DNA of 48,323 nucleotides from Tistrella bauzanensis (GCF_014636235.1 NZ_BMDZ01000043.1:1-48323); one strand, 5' to 3'. Shown: positions 26,575 through 35,794, counted from the stretch's first letter. Notes: generated from the sequence alone by a model not told the origin. Program-made: numbers and translations.

Positions 26575-28371
26575 TCAGGCCGCGAACTGTTCGGGGCTCA
26601 GCGCCATCATGCTGGCCGAACCAGCCTTGACCGACCGGCCGAGGCCGGCCGCCTGCGGCAGCACCTGCTCGGCATAGAAGCGGGCGGTGACCAGTTTGGC
26701 CTCAAGGAAGGACGCGTCATCGGCACCCTCTTCCAGCCCGCGCAGGGCAGCACCCGCCGACAATGCCAGCATCCAGCCACCACACACCGTGCCCATCAGC
26801 CGCAGATAGGCGGTGGCGCCCGACAGCACCGCCTGGGCATCGTTGCCCGACTGCGCGATCAGCCAGTCGGTGGCGTCATCGGCGGCCGCCGCCGCCTCGG
26901 CCAGCGCCGCCGCGATCACCTGGGCATCGTCGCCACGTGCGGCCCCCATAGTTTCGGCCACGGCCTTGATCTCGGCCACCAGCGCCTTGATCGAGGTGCC
27001 CTGATCCATCGACAGCTTGCGGCCGACAAGATCCATGGCCTGAATGCCGTTGGTGCCTTCATAGATCAGGCAGATCCGGGCATCGCGCATGTGCTGTGCG
27101 GCGCCGGTCTCCTCGATATAGCCCATGCCGCCATGGATCTGAACGCCGGTCGAGGCGAGCTCGAAGCCAAGATCGGTCGACCAGCCCTTCACGATCGGGA
27201 TCAGCACCTCGACGCGACGCTGGGCGATCCGGCGATCTTCCGCCTCAGGGGCATGGCGCGACCGGTCGATCATCGCGGCCGTGTACAGGCCCAGCGCCCG
27301 CATCGCCTCGGTCTGCGACTTCATCAGCATCAGATTGCGGCGCACATCCGGGTGATGGATCAGGGGCGCGGCGCCCTCCTCGCCGGGCGCGCGGCCCTGG
27401 CGGCGGTCCTGGGCATAGGCCAGGGCCTGCTGATAGGCACGCTCGGCAATCGCATAGCCCTGGATACCCACATTCAGGCGGGCATTGTTCATCATCGTGA
27501 ACATGTATTGCAGGCCGCGGTTTTCCTCGCCGATCAGAAAGCCGGTGGCGCCGTCATTGTCGCCGAACTGCATCACCGCGGTCGGGCTGCCATGGATGCC
27601 CAGCTTGTGCTCAAGGCTGGCGCAGCGCAGATCATTGCGCTGTCCAAGGCTGCCATCGGCGTTGACCAGGAATTTGGGCACGATGAACAGCGAGATGCCC
27701 TTCACACCCGCCGGGGCATCCGGCGTGCGCGCCAGCACCAGATGGATGATGTTGTCGGTCAGGTCGTGCTCACCATAGGTGATGAAGATCTTGGTGCCGG
27801 TGATGGCATAGCTGCCGTCATCACGCCTGACCGCCTTGGACCGCAGCAGCGCCAGATCAGAGCCGGCCTGCGGCTCGGTCAGGCACATCGTACCGGTCCA
27901 GTCGCCCGAGATCAGCTTCTCAAGATAGGTCTGCTTCTGCGCGTCGGAACCATGCGCGGTCAGCGCCTCGACGGCACCAATGGTCAGCAGCGGGCACAGC
28001 CCCCACGCCATGTTGGCCGAATTCCACATCTCCGCGCAGGCCGACGCCACCGCCATCGGCAGCCCCTGGCCGCCGAATTCCGGCTCGAACGGCACGGAAT
28101 TCCAGCCGCCATCGACGAACTGTCGATAGGCGTCGCGCCAGCCTTCCGGCGTGCGGACCACGCCGTTCTCGATCGTCGATCCGGTCTGATCACCGGTGCG
28201 GTTCAGCGGAGCGATCACGCCACCCGCCAGCTTCCCCGCTTCTTCCAGGATCGCATCCACGGTGTCGGGTGTCGCGGCATCACAGCCGGGAAGCTGCGAC
28301 AGACCTTCGATGTCGACGATCTCGCGCATCACGAAGCGCATGTCGCGGATGGGAGCGGTGTAACCGTACAT
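26575..28371 (-). CDS. Acyl-CoA dehydrogenase, DmdC/long-form type, 598 aa
   Basis: FAD-dependent acyl-CoA dehydrogenase of the ~600-residue class that includes 3-methylmercaptopropionyl-CoA dehydrogenase. N-terminus starts MYGYTAPIRDMRFVMREI, typical of this class. FAD/substrate motifs: MCLTEPQAGSDLALL, SYAITGTKIFITYGEHDL, FMMNNARL-like FTMMNNARLNVGIQG, the HGGMGYIEETGAAQHMRDA block, and YEGTNGIQAMDLVGRK. A C-terminal helical domain (about 470-598) completes the long form. Start 28371 has GAGGAC upstream; in-frame codons to 28746 are a leader. A PsrA-like palindrome lies ~200 bp upstream. Confidence 0.93.
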   Translation of the reverse strand: MYGYTAPIRDMRFVMREIVDIEGLSQLPGCDAATPDTVDAILEEAGKLAGGVIAPLNRTGDQTGSTIENGVVRTPEGWRDAYRQFVDGGWNSVPFEPEFGGQGLPMAVASACAEMWNSANMAWGLCPLLTIGAVEALTAHGSDAQKQTYLEKLISGDWTGTMCLTEPQAGSDLALLRSKAVRRDDGSYAITGTKIFITYGEHDLTDNIIHLVLARTPDAPAGVKGISLFIVPKFLVNADGSLGQRNDLRCASLEHKLGIHGSPTAVMQFGDNDGATGFLIGEENRGLQYMFTMMNNARLNVGIQGYAIAERAYQQALAYAQDRRQGRAPGEEGAAPLIHHPDVRRNLMLMKSQTEAMRALGLYTAAMIDRSRHAPEAEDRRIAQRRVEVLIPIVKGWSTDLGFELASTGVQIHGGMGYIEETGAAQHMRDARICLIYEGTNGIQAMDLVGRKLSMDQGTSIKALVAEIKAVAETMGAARGDDAQVIAAALAEAAAAADDATDWLIAQSGNDAQAVLSGATAYLRLMGTVCGGWMLALSAGAALRGLEEGADDASFLEAKLVTARFYAEQVLPQAAGLGRSVKAGSASMMALSPEQFAA

Positions 28372-28566
28372 GATGTCCTCAGGTCTCAAGGGCCGTGTTG
28401 ACGTCGTAGGCCTTGTATAAGTCGTTGAACACGAGCGGGCGTGTTCGGGGCTGTCGGATGCGGCGGCGGCCAGGGCGCAGCGCTGCCAATCGACCGCCGG
28501 TTGGCATGTACCAAGGATCACGATCTGGCGCGATCCATGGCAAATGCAAACCATCGGCCCGAAAAG

Positions 28567-28580
28567 CAAACGCTCGTTTG
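28567..28580. promoter_or_regulatory. PsrA/FadR(TetR)-like operator upstream of the acyl-CoA dehydrogenase
   Basis: CAAACGCTCGTTTG, a 6-2-6 inverted repeat that fits the published PsrA pattern [C/G]AAAC-N4-GTTT[G/C]. It lies 196 bp before the start codon. Suggests induction by fatty acyl ligands; the cognate regulator is not in the window. Confidence 0.55.
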
Positions 28581-28775
28581 GCCCCCGTCCACCATCCGGG
28601 GCCGCTTGAAGGACCCCGGCAGCCCGACCCGGCCCCTTTGATGCGACCGCCGCCTGCCCCGCCCGACCGGCAGGGACAGGCCGCTTTCGCCTTGGATTAT
28701 AGCACCGGCCGCTCGCCTCTGCAGGACATAACTTGTCCCCTGCCACGCCAATCGACGACCGATCGTGACAAAACA

Positions 28776-28799
28776 GGCGCCGGATCGGTATCCGGCGCC
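28776..28799 (-). terminator. Terminator of the phasin gene
   Basis: Perfect 10-bp stem 28776-28785 / 28790-28799, loop CGGT, followed on the minus strand by TGTTTTG. It lies 38 bp after the phasin stop. Confidence 0.7.
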
Positions 28800-28836
28800 C
28801 TGCATCAAGCTCGTCATGTGGTGGGTATGGCGGCGA

Positions 28837-29253
28837 TCATGCAGCCGGGGCCGGCGCCTCCGGTTCAGGATCGGTCACAACCGCTGCCGCCATGCCGACA
28901 GGCCGGGCGATCGCCTGCACCATCTCGGCGGCAATCACCGACAGGCGCGTGGCCTCGTCCATATAGTCGCGCACGGCGGCCTGGGCACTGCGTCCGGTCA
29001 GATCCACCACATCACTCGGTGTGCGGCATGCCACCAGTTGCTTCTGGCAGTCCACGTCATCGGCCAGTCGGCGCGCCACGAAGGCACCATACTCGTGAAC
29101 CATACGGCCAGCGGCCGACGCCAACGCGCGGTTCATGACCATCCAGCTTTCAAACGCCGCACGATTCACACCGAGCAGAGTATCGAAAGACACGGGCGGC
29201 ATCAGCTTCGTCGCCTGTGGCATGTCCGTGGTCTGGAACGGCATTGCGATCAT
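28837..29253 (-). CDS. Phasin family protein (PHB granule-associated), 138 aa
   Basis: Small amphipathic helical protein of the phasin_2 type that coats polyhydroxyalkanoate granules. The helical core runs from NRAAFESWMVMNRALASAA to TRLSVIAAEMVQAIARP, with the typical CQKQLVACRTPSDVVDLTG stretch between, and a Pro/Ala/Glu tail. Start 29253 (MIAMPFQ) has GGAGG ten bases upstream. A perfect FNR-type box lies ~100 bp upstream and a terminator follows, so it is a single-gene unit. No phaC, phaA or phaB gene is in the window. Confidence 0.85.
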   Translation of the reverse strand: MIAMPFQTTDMPQATKLMPPVSFDTLLGVNRAAFESWMVMNRALASAAGRMVHEYGAFVARRLADDVDCQKQLVACRTPSDVVDLTGRSAQAAVRDYMDEATRLSVIAAEMVQAIARPVGMAAAVVTDPEPEAPAPAA

Positions 29254-29354
29254 GTTGATCTGTCCTCCAACCAAGGCCACCGGAACCCGTCATGGCCGGA
29301 TGGCCATGGCTCCGGGACAAGAAAGAAGCATGGACGATCTGCCACACCTGATCC

Positions 29355-29368
29355 TTGATATGGATCAA
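29355..29368. promoter_or_regulatory. FNR/FixK/Dnr-type box upstream of the phasin gene
   Basis: TTGATATGGATCAA, a perfect match to TTGAT-N4-ATCAA, centred ~108 bp before the phasin start codon. Its symmetry gives no direction; the phasin gene is the only gene reading away from it within 200 bp on the minus strand. Predicts control by low oxygen. Confidence 0.7.
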
Positions 29369-29476
29369 TATCATAGACGTGGCTGCGCACGAAGTCACGC
29401 CGCCCCTTGGCGCTCAGACGGCTACCCGCTGACGGCCATGGGCAGGCAAGGGGGAGGATCAGCCGGCTGTGCGCGG

Positions 29477-31423
29477 TCAGTTCACCCGCGATGCGCGCCG
29501 GACGAAATCTCCCACGGCGGCGCCACGCAGCAGGCTGAGGCGATAGCTTTCAACCGCGCCCCTGGCCGTGGCCAGATCCGTGGTGGGCAGTGCCGCCACC
29601 AGCCGGTCCAGACGGTCGACATCCAACACCTCGCGGGCAAGCGGGGTTCGCTTGATCGCCTCGGCCATGTCGGCGATGCCGCCTGCATCCGCTTTCACCG
29701 CCTCGTACCAGTCTGCCGCCTGGTAGCCGCGGCGGTCTTCGTCCAGCAGCGGCGCCGGCAGGCGATCGGCCAGCGCCGTCCGTGCCAGCCGGCGCGCCAC
29801 GCCATTGCGCTGGAACTGTTCCGTCGGCACCGAAAGACAATACTCCAGCAGATCGACATCACTGGTCGGGTCGCGACTGTCCAGCCCCCAGGCGGCCAGA
29901 ACACCTTTGTAGAAATTGCCCCCGTCCACGCGCCGCAAGACCATCATCCGCATGGCGACACCATCCGTCCACGGACGGTATCCCAGATCGAAATCCGCGC
30001 CGCGTGCCATCTCCTCGGCCATCCCGATTCTGGCCGGATTGATCAGCGTCACATGATCGAGCGCGACCTCCTGCCGCGCGAGACGACGCAGACCTTGCCA
30101 AGCCGATCGCGGCATCATCGGGCCAATGGTATTAAACAGTGCGCCGCGCCAGCGCCAGCGCCCACGGCGGACACTCGCGCGCATCTCACGGAACAGGGTG
30201 AGGTAGCGGCGCTGCGACAGCAGTTCCTGATACAGCGTGTCGCCATTATAGCTGAGCCCCATATTGCCCATCTGGCCCGACAGAAGGATCCGATCGCCCG
30301 CAGCCTGGGCCAGATCGTTGATCCGGTTCATCCAGACGTGATTGCAGGGGTTCAGGATGGGCCGGTCACAGAACTGGAAGCCGAAATCGATCCGCTTAAG
30401 CGGCGAGGTTCCGATGGAGGGAACCAGAACATGATTGATGTTGGGATAAAGCGCCGCGACGCTTGCAGCCAACGGCCCCTCATCGGCATACCGACCGCGC
30501 GCCACCTTGCCTTGAAAGCCGGGTCTTGGCACCGAGGTGTATGCCGTGACCCGGCCATTGCGCGCCGCCATCTGCCGCGCCGCCGTCGCGGTCACCGCGG
30601 CGCTGTCGAAGCCGGAGCTCAGATGTGAGGTCACGCTGCCACCAGCACCCCTCAGGCATGCCGCGGTCGCCCGGTCCAGATGATGGCGCAGGCCTTCGGC
30701 ATAGGCCTCATGGCTCGGCAGCTTCAACATCTCCGGTGCCGGATTCCAGTATCGCCGCGCCGTAAGACCATCGGCCGTCACCACCACCACATGGCCGCAC
30801 TCGACCCGCTCGACGCCCTCGAAGAACGACGCGGTGCCGTTTTCGGGCAACAGGGCCACGAACCCGGTCATACGGGTCATGTCGGGTGCCTGCACCATAT
30901 CAGGCAGGGCCAGAAGCCCTTTCGGCATGCTGGCGACGGCAAAGAAGCCGCGGCCATTGCGGCGGCCGCGATGATAATGCAGCGGGCGCTGCCCCAGAGG
31001 ATCACGCGCCAGCACCAGCCGCCGGTTCACCGCATCCCAGACCACGATCGCGAAGGCGCCGCGCAGCCGGTGCACGCACTCCACATCCCAGCGCTCGAAC
31101 GCCGCAAGCAGCACATCCGCATCGGACAGCACCCGCAGACGGTCGGCGGTGATGTCCAGCGCCCGGGCCAGATCTTCGCGATTGTCCAGCCGCAGATCGG
31201 CAATCAGGGTGAACCGCCCGCCGGCGCCCTCCAGCGGCTGACGGTCGTGGGCGTCTTCCGACAACAGCCGGTTCAGACGGATGCCCAATGTCGCCTGATC
31301 GTCGCCCCAGTCGCTGTCCGCCACGCCCGGCGCATACATCGCCTGGGCGGAAAGCATGCGATGGCAGGCATCATCACCATCGGTGTTGCCGTCGACCTGC
31401 CAATAGCCCGCCAGAGCCGTCAT
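29477..31423 (-). CDS. Asparagine-synthetase-like ATP-dependent amide ligase without glutaminase Cys, 648 aa
   Basis: Two-domain protein. Residues 1-~200 have the class II glutaminase fold (RLRGAFAIVVWDAVNRRLVLARDPLGQRPLHY in two halves, about 120-148), but the protein begins MTALAGYW, so the N-terminal nucleophile Cys of AsnB is missing. Residues ~230-620 are the synthetase domain with a PP-loop variant HLSSGFDSAAVTATA (standard SGGxDS) and LSGQMGNMGLSYNGD. Loss of the Cys is typical of ammonia- or amine-using members such as lasso-peptide and beta-lactam cyclases. No precursor peptide, protease or transporter gene adjoins it, so a biosynthetic role is unproven. Confidence 0.8.
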   Translation of the reverse strand: MTALAGYWQVDGNTDGDDACHRMLSAQAMYAPGVADSDWGDDQATLGIRLNRLLSEDAHDRQPLEGAGGRFTLIADLRLDNREDLARALDITADRLRVLSDADVLLAAFERWDVECVHRLRGAFAIVVWDAVNRRLVLARDPLGQRPLHYHRGRRNGRGFFAVASMPKGLLALPDMVQAPDMTRMTGFVALLPENGTASFFEGVERVECGHVVVVTADGLTARRYWNPAPEMLKLPSHEAYAEGLRHHLDRATAACLRGAGGSVTSHLSSGFDSAAVTATAARQMAARNGRVTAYTSVPRPGFQGKVARGRYADEGPLAASVAALYPNINHVLVPSIGTSPLKRIDFGFQFCDRPILNPCNHVWMNRINDLAQAAGDRILLSGQMGNMGLSYNGDTLYQELLSQRRYLTLFREMRASVRRGRWRWRGALFNTIGPMMPRSAWQGLRRLARQEVALDHVTLINPARIGMAEEMARGADFDLGYRPWTDGVAMRMMVLRRVDGGNFYKGVLAAWGLDSRDPTSDVDLLEYCLSVPTEQFQRNGVARRLARTALADRLPAPLLDEDRRGYQAADWYEAVKADAGGIADMAEAIKRTPLAREVLDVDRLDRLVAALPTTDLATARGAVESYRLSLLRGAAVGDFVRRASRVN

Positions 31424-31536
31424 GACGCCCCGCCAATGTGGGCGAGGCCGTTGAAGACGGCGGAGGGGCAGGCCTGAAGCTTATGGCAGATGAATCGTGA
31501 CGTCATGGACAGGGACACACCGGAGTTGGACGCAGA

Positions 31537-31568
31537 CAGCGCGGATGATAGCCCAATCATCCGCGCTG
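31537..31568. terminator. Hairpin between DUF934 and asparagine-synthetase-like genes
   Basis: Perfect 13-bp stem 31537-31549 / 31556-31568 with a six-base loop. It lies 49 bp after the DUF934 stop on the minus strand. No T-run, so terminator function is tentative. Confidence 0.5.
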
Positions 31569-31616
31569 CAACATGCCTGTGTGTCAAAGGGAGCAACCGC
31601 GACCTCGCCGGCCGCG

Positions 31617-32123
31617 TCAGCCTTCGGCCGCGCGTGGCACCAGCCGCCGGAACAGCTGAACCGGGCGTGCCGGGGCGGCGCCGTGTGGTTGGATCTCCAG
31701 GATCTCGGACCAGCGCGCGACCGGCCGGTCATCAGGTGCCTGCACCGTGGTGAAGCCGCATTCCAGCAGCATCGAGAACTGATCGGGCAACACATGGCCC
31801 GTCGCCCTGATCTCGCCGTCGAAGCCCCTGTGCTCACGCAGGCTGCGGGCGATCGTGAAACCGCGACCATCGCGGAATTTGGGGAAATCGATGGCCACCA
31901 GATCGAGCATCGCCAGATGCGGAACCAGGGCGTCCAGCCGGTCGCTCGATGCCAGTGACACCCCCCGTGCCTGCTCGTCGCCGGCAAGCTCCGGCGCCGG
32001 ACCGCGCGCGGCCACGAACCGCGCCAGCGGCAGAATCGTCGACGTCCCGGTCACCACCTCGCCGGCCCCGACCGTCTGCCAGACGTCGACGATCGGCAGG
32101 CCCTTGTCATTTACCAGGGGCAT
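31617..32123 (-). CDS. DUF934 protein associated with sulfite reductase, 168 aa
   Basis: DUF934 family, a small protein encoded beside CysI/CysH in many Proteobacteria; function unproven, assumed to serve assimilatory sulfate reduction. Family features: SDRLDALVPHLAMLDLVAI then FPKFRDGRGFTIARSLREH, ATGHVLPDQFSMLLECGF, and a C-terminal AxARP region. Start 32123 overlaps the end of cysI by 17 bp, showing operon structure; upstream codons to 32204 belong to cysI in another frame. Confidence 0.88.
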   Translation of the reverse strand: MPLVNDKGLPIVDVWQTVGAGEVVTGTSTILPLARFVAARGPAPELAGDEQARGVSLASSDRLDALVPHLAMLDLVAIDFPKFRDGRGFTIARSLREHRGFDGEIRATGHVLPDQFSMLLECGFTTVQAPDDRPVARWSEILEIQPHGAAPARPVQLFRRLVPRAAEG

Positions 32124-34122
32124 AGAGCGCCTCCTTGAACGGTGCGATGCCAAGACGGCGATAGGTGTCGACAAAGGCCTCGCCGGGGTCGCGGCGGGCG
32201 ACATAGACGTTCAGAATGGTTTCCACCGCATCGACCACGTCTTCATAAGACACCGACGGCCCGATGATGGTGCCGACCGCCGCATGGTCGTCGGCCGCAC
32301 CGCCCAGCGTGATCTGATAGGCCTCCACGCCGGCGCGGTCCAGCCCCAGAATGCCGATATTGCCGATGTGATGATGACCGCAGGCATTGATGCAGCCCGA
32401 GATGTTCAGCGTCACTTTGCCGATGTCATGCTGCCGGTCCATATCGGCGAAGCGTTCGGCGATCCGCTGGGCCACGGGGATGGACCGTGCCGTGGCCAGC
32501 GCGCAGTAATCCATGCCCGGGCAGGCGATGATGTCGCTCACCAGACCGATATTGGCCGTCTCCAACCCGCTGCCGGCCAGCGACTGCCACAGCGCATACA
32601 GGTCATCCAGGCGGACATGGGGCAGAACCAGATTCTGTTCATGGGCCACCCGCACTTCGCCAAAGGAATAGCGGTCGGCCAGATCCGCCACCAGATCCAT
32701 CTGCGCATCGGTGGCATCGCCCGGAATGCCACCCACCGGCTTCAGCGACAGCACGGCCGAGACATAGCCCGGCTGCTTGTGCGGATGGGTGTTGGTGCGC
32801 ACCCAGGCGGCGAAGCCGGCATCACCGGCGCGAGCCGCCTCGAAACGGTCGGAGACCGCGGGCAGGCTCTGGAAGTCGGGTGCCACGAACCGCCGGGCGA
32901 TCGCCTCGACCACCTCGGGCTCCAGACGATAGGCATCCGGGTCCATGGCGGCGAATTCCTCTTCCACCATGGCGATGAAACGCTCGGGCCTGGTCTCGCG
33001 GACCAGGATCTTGATCCGGGCCTTGTAGAGATTATCCCGGCGGCCCAAGGCGTTATAGACCCGCAGGATCGCTTCCATATAGCGCAGGAAATCCGGCACC
33101 GCCAGCCAGTCGCGGACCTTGGTCGCCACAATCGGCGTGCGGCCGAGGCCGCCGCCGGCATGGATCTCGAAGCCGACCTCGCCCGCCTCGTTGCGCCGAG
33201 CCAGAACGCCGATGTCATGCAGGCGCACGGCGGCGCGATCATTCGGGCTGCCGGTGATCGCGATCTTGAACTTGCGCGGCAGGAAGGTGAATTCCGGATG
33301 GTCGGTCGACCACTGGCGCAGGATTTCGGCATAGACCCGGGGGTCGACCACCTCGTCGTCGGCGGCACCCGCGAACTGGTCGGTGGTCACGTTGCGGATG
33401 CAGTTGCCGCTGGTCTGGATGGCGTGGATATCGGCATCGGCCAGCACCTCCAGAATATCCGGCGTGTCGACCAGTTTCGGCCAGTTGAACTGAATGTTCT
33501 GGCGCGTGGTGAAATGGCCATAGCCTTTGTCATAGACCCGCGCCACATAGGCGAGCTGCCGCATCTGGTCGGAACTCAACACGCCGTAAGGCACCGCCAC
33601 CCGCAGCATATAGCCATGGAGCTGAAGATAGAGTCCGTTCATCAGGCGGAAGATCTTGAATTCCTCTTCCGTCAGTTCGCCGGCGATCCGCCGTTCCACC
33701 TGCCGGCGGAACACGGCCGCGCGATCCTTCAGGAAGTCGCGGTCCTCGATGTCATAATTATAGATGCCGGCATTGGCCCGGCGGCGCGGATGCGGCGCCG
33801 CCGAAACCGGCGGCACCGGCGGTTCGGGGCGGTCGCCGCTCTGCTTGCCAAGGTCGCTGCGCACGCTCGGCCCCAGCGTGCGGATATGCTCGCGGCGGGT
33901 CAGTGGCGTGCGGGTCTGGTCGTCCAGGCGCACCGGTGCCTCGGCCACCGCCACGACAATCTGGCGCTTTTCGCCCTCAGCCGCCTGCCGACGCGCAGCG
34001 TCGAGCGCCGCATCGTCGAATACGGCGGCACCATCGACCCGTTCCACCCAGTCGCCGGCTTCGTTCAGCCAGACGGCAACACCATCGGTCAGACGGTTGG
34101 CGGAAATGACACTCAAGCTCAT
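32107..34122 (-). CDS. cysI: DUF2849-CysI fusion: assimilatory sulfite reductase hemoprotein, 671 aa
   Basis: Reduces sulfite to sulfide with siroheme and a 4Fe-4S cluster. Residues ~105-671 are the sulfite/nitrite reductase core: YVARVYDKGYGHFTTRQNIQ, siroheme-binding NCIRNVTTD, and cluster ligands in ACPGMDYCALATARS and ISGCINACGHHHIGNIG. The first ~95 residues (ANRLTDGVAVWLNEAGDWVE to TRREHIRTLGPSVRSDLGK) match DUF2849, normally a separate small gene just before cysI in Alphaproteobacteria. Here both are one uninterrupted frame. Overlap with DUF934 supports sulfite rather than nitrite as substrate. A minus-strand promoter lies ~115 bp upstream. Confidence 0.92.
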   Translation of the reverse strand: MSLSVISANRLTDGVAVWLNEAGDWVERVDGAAVFDDAALDAARRQAAEGEKRQIVVAVAEAPVRLDDQTRTPLTRREHIRTLGPSVRSDLGKQSGDRPEPPVPPVSAAPHPRRRANAGIYNYDIEDRDFLKDRAAVFRRQVERRIAGELTEEEFKIFRLMNGLYLQLHGYMLRVAVPYGVLSSDQMRQLAYVARVYDKGYGHFTTRQNIQFNWPKLVDTPDILEVLADADIHAIQTSGNCIRNVTTDQFAGAADDEVVDPRVYAEILRQWSTDHPEFTFLPRKFKIAITGSPNDRAAVRLHDIGVLARRNEAGEVGFEIHAGGGLGRTPIVATKVRDWLAVPDFLRYMEAILRVYNALGRRDNLYKARIKILVRETRPERFIAMVEEEFAAMDPDAYRLEPEVVEAIARRFVAPDFQSLPAVSDRFEAARAGDAGFAAWVRTNTHPHKQPGYVSAVLSLKPVGGIPGDATDAQMDLVADLADRYSFGEVRVAHEQNLVLPHVRLDDLYALWQSLAGSGLETANIGLVSDIIACPGMDYCALATARSIPVAQRIAERFADMDRQHDIGKVTLNISGCINACGHHHIGNIGILGLDRAGVEAYQITLGGAADDHAAVGTIIGPSVSYEDVVDAVETILNVYVARRDPGEAFVDTYRRLGIAPFKEALYAPGK

Positions 34123-34236
34123 GACCCGAACTCCTGCTCACCACCAATCAGCCGGCCATGGGGACGGCGGCGATGGTGAAGGGGCAATTCGCCGTGATCA
34201 GTGTTGTTTCACGGCATAATCCACACACGAGCATCA

Positions 34237-34264
34237 TATATACGGGGATGCCGGGCAATTGCAA
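34237..34264 (-). promoter_or_regulatory. Candidate sigma-70 promoter of the cysI operon
   Basis: Minus strand TTGCAA (34259-34264), 16-bp spacer, TATATA (34237-34242), ~115 bp before the cysI start in an AT-rich island. Confidence 0.5.
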
Positions 34265-34382
34265 CACGTACCCTTGTGAATAAAGATGATACTGCCATCG
34301 CTGTCGTGGCAATAGCCGCGAGGGTTGGATGGCCTGCCCCGGTCCTCCCTTCATGGTGGACATCACAGAAGAACGGGGGGCG

Positions 34383-35599
34383 TCAGCGGGTGTCGGGGGT
34401 ATACAGATGCTGGGCGCCATCGACGCCGCGCAGCGCGAAACGGCCGACGGAGGCGACAGGATGGCGGTCGCGGTCCAAAGCCTCGACGAAGGCCTCCGAC
34501 AGCAGCAATGGCCGGTCGACCGACCGACACATGGCGGCGATGCGGGCAACCTCGTTCACGGCTGGGCCGACGGCGGTGAAGTCCAGCCGGTCGGGGCCAC
34601 CGATATTGCCATAGAACACCGGGCCCGCATGCAGAGCCAGATAGAGCCCGGTGGAGGGCAGCCCTTCGGCGCCACGGCGCGCCGCCACTCCCTGCAGGCC
34701 ATCAGATGCCTCAGCCGCGGCAGTCAATGCCCGGATGGCGGCGGACGGGCGGTCTCCGGCCGCGAACAGCGCCAGGATGCCGTCGCCCATGAACTTCAGC
34801 ACGTCGCCGCCCTGGGCGTGGATCGCGGCACCACCGGCTCGACATGGTCGTTCAGGAACGGGATCACCTGATCCGGCGGCATGGCGCCACTGATCCGCGT
34901 CCAGTCGCGCAGATCGCTGAACCACAGCACCGCATCCATCCGATCGGCCACACCGCGCATGATCCGCCCGGCCATCACCTGCGCGCCGGCATCGCGGCCC
35001 AGATAGGTTCGGGCGATCGTATGGCCGATGCCAGCCAGTGATGCGCTGCGGATCGCCAGCGCCAGAGACGGGGTCAACGACAGGATGGCAGCAACGTGGC
35101 GATCGTCGAAACCGCCATCTGCGCGCGTCGTCCACGATATGTAGACGCAATCCATACCGCCCACACCGATCCCGTCCAGGCCGGTGCCGCCGAAGCGTTC
35201 GATCACCGCCAGATAGCCGGTATGCCCTTCAGCGCGCAGCCCGGCCAGATAATTGAACTCCGTATCTGTCGCCGGTGTCAGGCGCCGCAACAGAACCCGG
35301 TTGCCGCTGCGATCCAGATGGCTGAAAGGGCTGGCTTCCCAGCCGGCGACATCATAATCGCGACCATAGGCGATCGGCGCCATGTCGGGCTCGTCGTGCC
35401 GCCACAGGAAGGCATGGCCTTCCAGAATGGGATGCAGCGTATCGGAGACAAGGGTGATGCCGGCAAGCGGCAGGCCCGCCGCAGCCAGCCGCGCGCCGAC
35501 GCCCGACAGCAGCCCCTGCTCGTCCAGCCCCGCGAGCCCGGCGTCAATGATCCAGCCGCGTATCGGTTCAAGTCCGGTCATATTGTCCTGCACTGCCAT
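34383..35599 (-). pseudogene. Class III adenylate/guanylate cyclase, split by a 1-base frameshift
   Basis: Two overlapping frames together make one ~405-aa protein. The first (35599 to ~34830) has an N-terminal sensor-like region and the start of the cyclase domain, VLWFSDLRDWTRISG with the metal-binding Asp, up to FLNDHVEPVV. The second (~34830 to 34383) continues AAIHAQGGDVLKFMGDG and DFTAVGPAVNEVARIAAM to the C-terminus. The join needs one extra G near 34828-34832, so a one-base loss (mutation or sequence error) disrupts the gene between the two catalytic motifs. If the error is technical, the enzyme would be a soluble cAMP cyclase of the rhizobial type. Confidence 0.85.
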
Positions 35600-35794
35600 G
35601 TCTGCGCCGCACGTGCGCCGCCTGCCTCCCTCACATCATACGCCCCTGATCCGGTCGATGCCCGGTCGGAATAGCACACGCGTCAGCGAAATGCTGATGG
35701 CAAAATTATCAACTTTTAGATGAACATCCTGTACACCCGTGATGTAATTGTGACCGAGGATTGTCCCAGAATAGGCCCCTTAAGGAGATGCGCG

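Noticed and set aside
30680-31477. Plus-strand 265-aa frame opposite the asparagine-synthetase-like gene
   Set aside because: Antisense shadow; composition typical of complementary GC-rich sequence.
29281-31620. Lasso peptide cluster around the Cys-less asparagine-synthetase-like gene
   Set aside because: No short precursor frame with leader/core pattern in the flanks, no transglutaminase-like protease and no RRE protein or transporter.
32107-34122. Ferredoxin-nitrite reductase
   Set aside because: Sequence motifs do not separate the two alone, but the DUF2849 fusion and DUF934 overlap point to assimilatory sulfite reduction.
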